Assembly: GCA_015680685.1 (NCBI GenBank)
Contig: MNCI01004871.1
Coordinates: 556,770-620,769 of the forward strand
DNA from: Gnetum montanum
Lineage: Eukaryota > Streptophyta > Gnetopsida > Gnetales > Gnetaceae
DNA length: 64,000 nucleotides
Direction: 5' to 3'
Part shown: positions 57,352 to 64,000 of the stretch, one piece after another
Layout: the number at the start of each line of letters is the position of its first letter
How positions within the stretch are numbered: position 1 is the first letter of the stretch
Translations under genes and position numbers: made by a program
Notes under the pieces: generated by a model
Databases searched by the model: none
What the model was told of the DNA's origin: nothing
Seen by the model: only the letters and a program-made list of their open reading frames with translations

Positions 57352-57720
57352 GTAAACATCAAGATTGAAAGGAGTGTATTTCATTGGGTACTTATTTTTG
57401 TTGATATCATTGTAAGTGCAATATGAATCATGGATCCTCTCAATGGTAATAATGAATGTAATAAGCAAACTAATATTATTTATAAGTACCTTGAGATGGA
57501 GCATAGTATTCTATTTACAAAGAGTTAATTTCATCAAGAACTATGGAGATAGTTATTTCAAAGAAATATACCATGATATAAAAATGGATATGATTGTGGT
57601 GTCTATGTCTTACTTTATATAATATACATTCTATGTGGAAGAAAGATATCATTTAAGGTATCAAATGTACAACTATATAGAAGGAGAATCCTATGTGATA
57701 TATTAAATGTGTCTGACTAA
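57352..57720 (+). pseudogene. ULP1/C48 SUMO-protease-like domain
   Basis: ULP1 enzymes are cysteine proteases that mature or remove SUMO. One register from 57352, after a tttttttag acceptor, shows the triad in family order: His in VFHWVLIFVDI (57382-57384), Asp in IMDPLNGNNE (57433-57435) 17 codons later, and Cys in KNGYDCGVYVLLY (57595-57597) 54 codons further on. The following LYRRRILCDILN is the usual terminal helix. The oxyanion Gln expected just before NGYDCG falls at a TGA/Pro position. Four in-frame stops (first at 57424) make this a pseudogene as read. ULP1 domains are common in plant Mutator-like and CACTA transposons as well as host genes. It lies directly right of E6. Confidence 0.7.
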
Positions 57721-57980
57721 CATACAACATGGTTTTCTAATGTTAAATAATTGTATTCAATCCCATTTTAGGATCTCTTATTTAACAAATGTATCTATTG
57801 TATTAAATTTTTTTAATATTCGATAGTTTTAATTATTATTATTATAATTATTATAATTTTTAATATGCATTACTAATATGTTTAAATTCAAAAATTAGTT
57901 ATGATGTTTCTTTAATTGAAATAAGGATATGATTAGATGATGCACGTATTGTAAGTACTTGTAAATATAAATTTAAAAAT

Positions 57981-58553
57981 AGAAAGAAGAAAAATAGTTA
58001 TACTAGATCTAAATAGGATACTTGTAAAGGATGTATATTTTTCAAATGCAAATGAATTGAGAAAGTACAAAAGAAAATATGACATCATGCTTGGAAAAAA
58101 GTATTACTATATTTGACCTAGTGTGCATGAGTTTGTCACTCAATTGAAGAAGGAAGGAACTGAATACACATTTTGGTCTTTAGCATAGTCAACCAATGTA
58201 GAAAAAATAACAAATTACCTCATCAAGGATCTTGATACAAAACCTAAATTCACTTGGTGAAAATAAAATACTAAAAACTTTATCATAAATGGACTATGCT
58301 TCTAATTTTCCAAAAGCTTTTACAATGCTTTTTCAAGATATATGACAATCAATACGGATAAGTGGATCTTGTGATGGTTGATGACACATATAATAAAACT
58401 CTTGATGAGGACAAAGGAAACTTTACTCAAGCCATAGAATATGATTCGAATAATCCTAAAGATAACTACCTACTTAGAAAGTTATTATCATCTATTGTAA
58501 ATCCTATTAGTAATGAATTCATTGTTGAGGAACTATTAAGTTCTAATGAATAA
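57981..58553 (+). pseudogene. FCP1/NIF-type HAD phosphatase-like domain
   Basis: After an acceptor (tttaaaaatag) the reading KIVILDLNRILVKDV gives HAD motif I in the plant-specific DLN form (Asp at 58006). Then RKYDIMLGKKYYYI*PSVHE, FVTQLKKEGTEYTFWSLA (motif II Ser in the WS context) and NVEKITNYLIKDLD. After a frame change or short intron, VDLVMVDDTYNKTLDED gives the DD motif at 58380-58385, ending LLSSNE and TAA at 58553. The order matches plant FCP1-homology proteins of the type VLDLNGLL...RP...WSS...LVDDSP. Stops replace Arg, Gln and Trp positions. It could be fused to the ULP1 domain in one gene or be a neighbour. Confidence 0.6.
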
Positions 58554-59050
58554 ATTGTAAATATTATTCAATGTTTTTTATTTTATTTATGATACAAAAG
58601 AGATTATCTTCTTAGGTTGTTATGAATGATCACAATGTTAATTTTGTTTATGATCTAATGATTACCATTTAAGAACTTTTAGAAGTTAATTAAAATTTTA
58701 ATAGTCATATCCAATATCTTTACATACTTATTTAATATTATCTTTTTAGTGATATATTTTACTATTTAACTAAATAAGTTTCTTAAGGAAAATTATTCAT
58801 TAATACAGCATAATCCTTAATTTAATAAAACTATAATCGGTCATTTATAAGGCTAGGGTACTCAGTTATTGAAATATAATAAAAGATTCAATAATTTGTA
58901 GAATGATACTGTAAACCTATTTGATATAGAAAAATAAATATGGTTCATTACATCATAATAGAACATTCCAATCATAAGAATGTGAAACACTAATTTTTAT
59001 AATAATGTAGTAATGTTAGTCATACAATGAATTTAATATAATGTTTTCTA
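58554..59050. other. AT-rich sequence without recognisable genes
   Basis: Very AT-rich, short homopolymers, many stops in all frames. Nothing supported. Confidence 0.6.
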
Positions 59051-59440
59051 CTATAATTTTAGAGATTGGAATAAAAATATTTCAAATTTAATGAAAACCT
59101 CCCTCCTTAAAAATTTAATTAATAAAGCATGAAGATGATTGGAAACACAAATATTAAGGTTCTTAGAAACTATCGTCAAATCAACAAATTCTACCAACAA
59201 AAATGAGTTTGACAAATAACATGCATAGACAACATCCAATCCTTGATCTTTCTAAACCAAATTTAAATGACTCAAAAAACTTAAAGAATTGAGTAAATAA
59301 CTTAAAATTTATATAAAAATAGACCTTCCAAAATTTTCATGAGTAATAGATTTATATAAATCATCACGTAACTTGTAGAATGACAGAGAAGTGGTGGATC
59401 CACTTGAAGGATCATCTACTGAATCTAGCAGTAGTACATG
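59051..59440 (-). pseudogene. LINE ORF1-like fragment, inverted copy
   Basis: The minus-strand reading KSITHENFGR, DVVYACYLSNSFLLVEFVDL and VSNHLHALL parallels the plus-strand copy at 60180-60520 (ESVTQKISRRYGF, LFLLVEFVD, VFNHCHALL). The pattern of VEFxD followed by a W-x-P-x-F segment in the partner is that of the DUF4283-type RNA-binding part of plant L1 ORF1. Upstream on this strand it extends at least to about 59440. Confidence 0.55.
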
Positions 59441-60169
59441 TACTTCAAAGTAGATTTGCTAAAAAAGCATCAAATCCACTAAATAATATTAAATTCACTA
59501 AAGCTAAAATTGAGAACTATGACAATGACAAGTAGGACACCATCATCCTAGTAGCCTTTGTGAACTATCCTAACCCTTACCTAGCATGTAATCTAGCTTG
59601 AAATCCTTGGTCATTAGCTAGATTTTCTACATATTGAACACTGACAAATCTACTTCCAAAAGCCTACTCATTTTTGTAATCACAATATTACATGCTTGGT
59701 ACTTAAGTATTAGCAACAGTATTTTTCAAGATGGGAAATTTTAATTTTAACATATATTTTACTTGGAAAACTGCCTAAAAATAAGTAAACTTAAATTCAT
59801 ACACTACCTATAATCTTTTATCATTGTAAAGGATATTTGTTTAATGATTTTTAAATTGCTTTAAAAGGTTGAAAGAAAAATATATGCTACATTTAATAGT
59901 AAGGAAAAAAGATGAATTTGAGAACAAATAATTACAAATAATTATTAAAAAACTAAAGGAGGTGAAAACTTCCAAATAGTTCATATAATAAATTTATCAT
60001 TATTTAATAAAATAATGTTTACTCAAAAATCATAAATAATGTTGATAATAATTAATAGTTAACAAAAATATTCTAATTAAGTGGTTAGACAGGATTTTCC
60101 TAAATTTGGAAACTCTAGATTTTGTAAGCTAAGTGTTTGAAGTTTTGTTGATCTTCTACCATTCTATTG
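59441..60169. other. Spacer between the two LINE ORF1-like copies
   Basis: AT-rich. On the minus strand 59441-59660 may continue the 5' part of the inverted LINE copy, but no convincing protein can be read. 59660-60169 shows nothing. Confidence 0.5.
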
Positions 60170-62430
60170 ATATTACCTACAATGTTGCTAGATTTAGTAG
60201 GTGATCCTTCAAGCTAAACCTTAGCTTCTTTTTCATTTTATGAATTATCTAATGATTTATATGAATCTGTTACTCAAAAAATTTCTAGAAGATATGGTTT
60301 CATGCAAATTATGGGTTATTTACTTCATTCCTCTAGTCTTTTTAGTCATTTAAATTTGGTTTAGAAAGATTAAGATTTGGATATTATCTACACTCATTAT
60401 ATGTCAAACTTATTTTTACTGGTAGAATTTGTTGATTCAATGATGATTTTTAAGGCCCTTAATATTGGTGTTTTTAATCATTGTCATGCTTTATTGACTA
60501 TTTAGAAGTGGACTCCCTCTTTTAATTCAACATCTTTTAATTTTGAAAGACTCCTTAGTTGAATTATCAAATCTTTCATTAATTTTTGAAAACGTTAAAA
60601 GGGATATTAGTTCTCAAATTACACCAATCAAGCATTTTGAAACCCTAGTTATAACTAGTAGTTTTCATAAATTTTTATATGATTGAAGTGGATCTTGATT
60701 TCCTTAAATAAGAAGTTTTTTTGCATGCTACTAGAATTGATTATGTGAAGAAGGTTATTTACTACTATCTTCTAAAATCATGTCACTATTATTATTGAAA
60801 AACTCATATGCTTAATTCATGTCCTTTGATGCTACAAAAAAAAAAGGCTATGCAAGCATGTCAACAATAAGCTACTACAAATACTACTAAGATTTCTTCT
60901 ACAAATGTTATAAATCCTACTAAGGCTTTTTCTACAAATGATGCAAATCCTATGATGGTTTCTTCCATTGATGTTTTAATAGTTAGCCTACTCCTTTCTT
61001 TTATTATTGTTCAATATAATGTTTCTTCAAGGAAGGTTCTAATCAAATTAGTTTCAAAGAATTATTCAATGATCAAGGGGAAACAAATATATGTTCCTAA
61101 GTTCTCACAAAAAACTATTGTTCATATCAAATAGTTCTTCATAATAAAAAAACATTGAGGAAGTCTATCTATTAGCAAATATATGTCAAATCTTTAGAAT
61201 GGTCAACATGTCCAAGACATTTTAATTACTAATAATTTGTCTACAACTATTGATTAAGATATGAAGATAATTTCTTTGGATAATGTTGATTCTACTAGCA
61301 AGGTGGGGCCCTTCTCCCCCATCACTCAATGTTGATTCTTTCATGGAATGTTCAAGATCTTACTAATAGACTTTAGATAAAATTTTGTCAATGCTTTTTT
61401 TTGTACATGACATCTAGTTTCTATTTCCATTCTTCTTCAAGAGATTAAAATTTCCAATTCAAATATAATCATGGCTAGTAATAGTATTCTTCATAATTCT
61501 ATAATATTATTTACTAATCATAATATTGGTCAAGGTGGTGTAGCTTTCATTAGCAATCATTTTTTTATCTAAAAAATTTCTCTCATGGAAAAGATAATTA
61601 TGTAGTCTAGGTAATTCTTTAAGAGACTTTAGGTTCTTTTGGTATTTATGATATTTATGCTTCTACTAATTTTGTAGATAGAATTTTTCTATGGCAATTT
61701 CTTCTCTAAAGTTTACCTAACATTCCTTGACTTTTCAGTGATGATTTTAATATAATCGAAAATTCTAATAATAAAATTGGTGGAGCTTCTTCTCAACTTG
61801 TAGGCCATGAGCTTTTTATTTGGTGTGATCATAAGAAATAATTTTGTTTATTTGATGCTACTAGATCAAATGTTTATCATGATGATTGATTTACCTAGTC
61901 TAACCTCTATGAAGGTAATAATTGATTTTTTAAAAGACTTGATTCATTTTATTTTTCCAATTATTCTTCTTGGTTTTGTGATGGAAAGGTTACAGTTCAC
62001 AAAGATGCAATCTTTTCAAATCTTTTTCAAATTTCTCTTAATCTAGAATTTGGTATTAAATCTCTAATTTAACATTATGAATTTTTTTGTATGAATGCAT
62101 CTTTATTTCTTACTATAGGTATGTTGACATCTCTATGGAATGTAGAAATGAGACCCATGGTAAATTAGGTTGGATTAATTGGTGATTGCATACTATATAT
62201 TTTGTTCATAATTTTGTCTATTGGTTGAGTAAGCAATATGCCAAGAGACAAAGGGAGACTCAGAAAAAAATTTATGATGAAATTCAACAAATCAAAACTG
62301 TAATACAAAATGATCACTTTAATATTATTATTTAATAATAGCTTCCTTGTGTTCACTTAGTCAGATAAAAATGGGATATGCATAATGATAAGAGTGCTTT
62401 CATCAAGAGTCATCTTAACTAGTTGAAAGT
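60170..62430 (+). mobile_element. L1-type LINE remnant: ORF1 and endonuclease
   Basis: ORF1 region 60180-60640: NLFLLVEFVDSMMIF, then KWTPSFNSTSFNFERL as in plant L1 DUF4283 proteins. ORF2 begins near 61330 with ILSWNVQDLTNRL, the start of the AP endonuclease. GQGGVAFISNHFF, IYDIYASTNFVDRIFLWQFL and SDDFNIIEN (61738-61760, normally GDFN) follow, then KVTVHKDAIFSNLFQISLN with the terminal S-D-H position changed to S-N-L. A tail with WLSKQYAKRQRETQKKIYDE (62220-62280) lies between endonuclease and RT in L1 elements. RT itself is missing; the copy is cut by E7 at 62439. Multiple frameshifts and stops. Confidence 0.65.
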
Positions 62431-62438
62431 AGGAGAAC

Positions 62439-63221
62439 TGATGAGCCATGATATCGCGTACGTGATATCGTGTCCTACCTCATTTTCTATAAATAAGAGG
62501 CGGCTTCCCTTGTTCAAGGGAGTTAGACTTAGACCCTTAGCTAAACTCTTGCAGTTTTACCATTCTAGAGTTAGAATAATTCCTGTGTGCTCGCAGTAGG
62601 AGTCTTAGAGTGAACGGATCTTTATTCGAGCAATTTGTACCTGAGCACACATTTGTGTATGGCAATAAAGATGAACTTTATGATAAACCTTGCAGCATAC
62701 AGATTAAGCTAAATAGTAATTAATTATTGTTGAATGTTTAATTTCTTTTCTAGTTAATTAATCTCTCTCTCTCAATTCTTGACTTTCCTAGTTAAGTACA
62801 CTCAATACAACCACTTCGAGCATGTGTGTAGCGCTTGGTAACCCAGTAATGATTAGCATTTGGTAATCCCAACAGCGTTGCACTGGTTCAAGATGTGCGT
62901 GGCAAGTGGGAATGGATACTGGTGTTAGGAACAGCTAGAACTTAGTTAGTGAATAGTTAATGAAAGTTAGTCACTTAGTTCTCCTTACCTTCCCCTATTA
63001 GCATAAGACCTTAAAAAGATAAAATATATAAAAATCATAAACCTCAAGCTTACTTAACCATACAACTATGACAATACAAGTAAGTTTCGGAAGATAGCGA
63101 TTGATTAACTTTGAGTGTTCCATCAAGGCGCGTAAGCACTTAGTCCTTAGAGTTTGACCGGATCGCATGTGAAACACTCGTATTCGTATGGTTGAGTGTA
63201 GGGGTACCTCGCCACTCATCA
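62439..63221 (+). repeat. 5' LTR of E7
   Basis: 783 bp, TGATGAG...CTCATCA, closest to the E2 LTRs. CGATATCG-type motifs at 62450-62475 (GATATCGCGTACGTGATATC) and TATA box tctataaataagagg at about 62488-62502. Confidence 0.9.
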
Positions 63222-63336
63222 TTGTCTGTGGACTATGTAGAACATAGGAAATCATTCATATCGTTGGGATGCTAGAATGAACCCTTAGGGTTAATCAAGA
63301 AAAGATAAGACAACGGTAAATCGCACACCGAACAAG

Positions 63337-64000
63337 ATGAAAATGTCTTCTTCTTCGCACAATAACACTTCACCACCTAGGACTAACACAAGAGATAGTC
63401 GGTGGCATAACACAAGTAATCAAGATCCACCAGTTCCTCAACAATTTTGTGTGGTATATACTCATCACGATGAGTATGTACTTGACTTTACCTTTATTCT
63501 CCATCAAGATGAACAACTGTGTTGGAGATACTTGGAAAGTAACATAGTGTTACCTTCAAACCGATCAGTCCCCAACATGCTCCTTCGTGCTCTCTCACAA
63601 ATAGGCATGTAATTTTTGTATGTAGAATATGTTGCATGTGATCATGACACAAGGGACTACTATCCCACAGAAGCGCAACATCAAAGGGACTTGCAACAGG
63701 AGAGATATCATACATCCTCGAAGGGTAAATGGTCCCATAATGCTCTACATGTCTTGAGAAAAATTAAGGATGGTGAACCTACTTCAACAGGTTCCCCACC
63801 AAACGATGTTCCTCCTCCTAACGATGGTTAAGAGGTGGTGTATTAGAACCTACACTCCACGATTCACAACCCTGGTTTTGATACCCATGAGCATGAAGTA
63901 TTCAGAGAAGGAACACAACCACACAATACAGGCAGATGTTCTGGTCGTGATCAGGATTGTGGCTGAGACCACAGAAGAGAAGGTAGAAAACACCATCATG
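63337..64000 (+). pseudogene. gag: gag N-terminal part of E7
   Basis: The frame starts at 63337 (MKMSSSSHNNTSPPR; the second Met at 63343 matches the start used in E1 and E2). The N-terminal module VYTHHDEYVLDFTFILHQDE and SVPNMLLRALSQIGM precede a TAA at 63610. The frame then continues with EYVACDHDTRDYYPTEAQHQ and reaches a TAA at 63829 and further stops. The last part read is the Arg/His-rich linker (DHRREGRKHHH). Capsid and pol lie outside the window. Confidence 0.8.

Larger units (their letters stand above)
62439..64000 (+). mobile_element. E7: 5' end of an Athila-like element
   Basis: Plus-strand element of the E1/E2 subfamily running off the right edge. LTR, a leader with a deleted primer binding site, and gag are present. 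The left flank AGAAC (62434-62438) may be the target duplication. It inserted into the LINE remnant. Confidence 0.85.

Overview
The window is a repeat-dominated stretch of a large plant nuclear genome. The evidence is plant-type LTR retrotransposons (an Athila-like Ty3/gypsy family primed by tRNA-Asp, one Ogre/Tat-like element, one Ty1/copia-like element), plant L1-type LINE remains, two AT-rich tandem repeats, short exons in AT-rich introns, and a plant-type FCP1/HAD phosphatase signature. I cannot name the species. No ordinary intact host gene is visible, and almost every coding region carries in-frame stops or frameshifts.

Layout. 1-1887: 5' end of Athila-like element E1, minus strand, running off the left edge. 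2041-3101: satellite S1 (period about 410 bp). 3102-23706: element E2, a full-length minus-strand Athila-like element inserted in S1 (5-bp target duplications at 3097-3101 and 23707-23711). E2 is itself split inside its reverse transcriptase by E3 (8542-19282, plus strand, target duplication CTAGG). E3 is an Ogre/Tat-like gag-protease element with no RT/integrase and an antisense, apparently spliced gene. 23707-24292: rest of S1. 24293-26006, 32501-32805 and 43052-45150: satellite S2, a dimeric repeat of about 282 bp. S2 is interrupted by E4 (26007-32500, minus, copia-like gag plus an extra ORF, no pol) and E5 (32806-43051, plus, Athila-like with gag, protease, RT, RNase H and integrase).

45437-48858 and 57352-58553: parts of a decayed multi-exon gene or transposon with a DG-x-HS motif region, a ULP1/C48 SUMO-protease-like domain with H, D and C all present, and an FCP1/NIF-type HAD phosphatase domain. 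It is split by E6 (48859-57331, plus): an Athila-related element with gag, no pol, and a long extra ORF preceded by its own LTR-like promoter block; a 110-base assembly gap lies in gag. 59051-62430: L1-like LINE fragments in both orientations. 62439-64000: 5' LTR and gag of E7, whose primer binding site is deleted.

How parts relate. Gag, protease, RT/RNase H and integrase form the usual copy-and-paste machinery; only E2 and E5 carry the full set, both broken. E3, E4 and E6 keep gag but lack pol and carry an extra gene, so if they ever moved they probably relied on enzymes from other elements. All three LTR families have arrays of palindromic or two-orientation short motifs upstream of the TATA box, and in E4 and E6 a similar array plus TATA box recurs inside the element, in front of the extra ORF. 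Those internal second transcription units and the ULP1/FCP1 mosaic gene are the most unusual things here.
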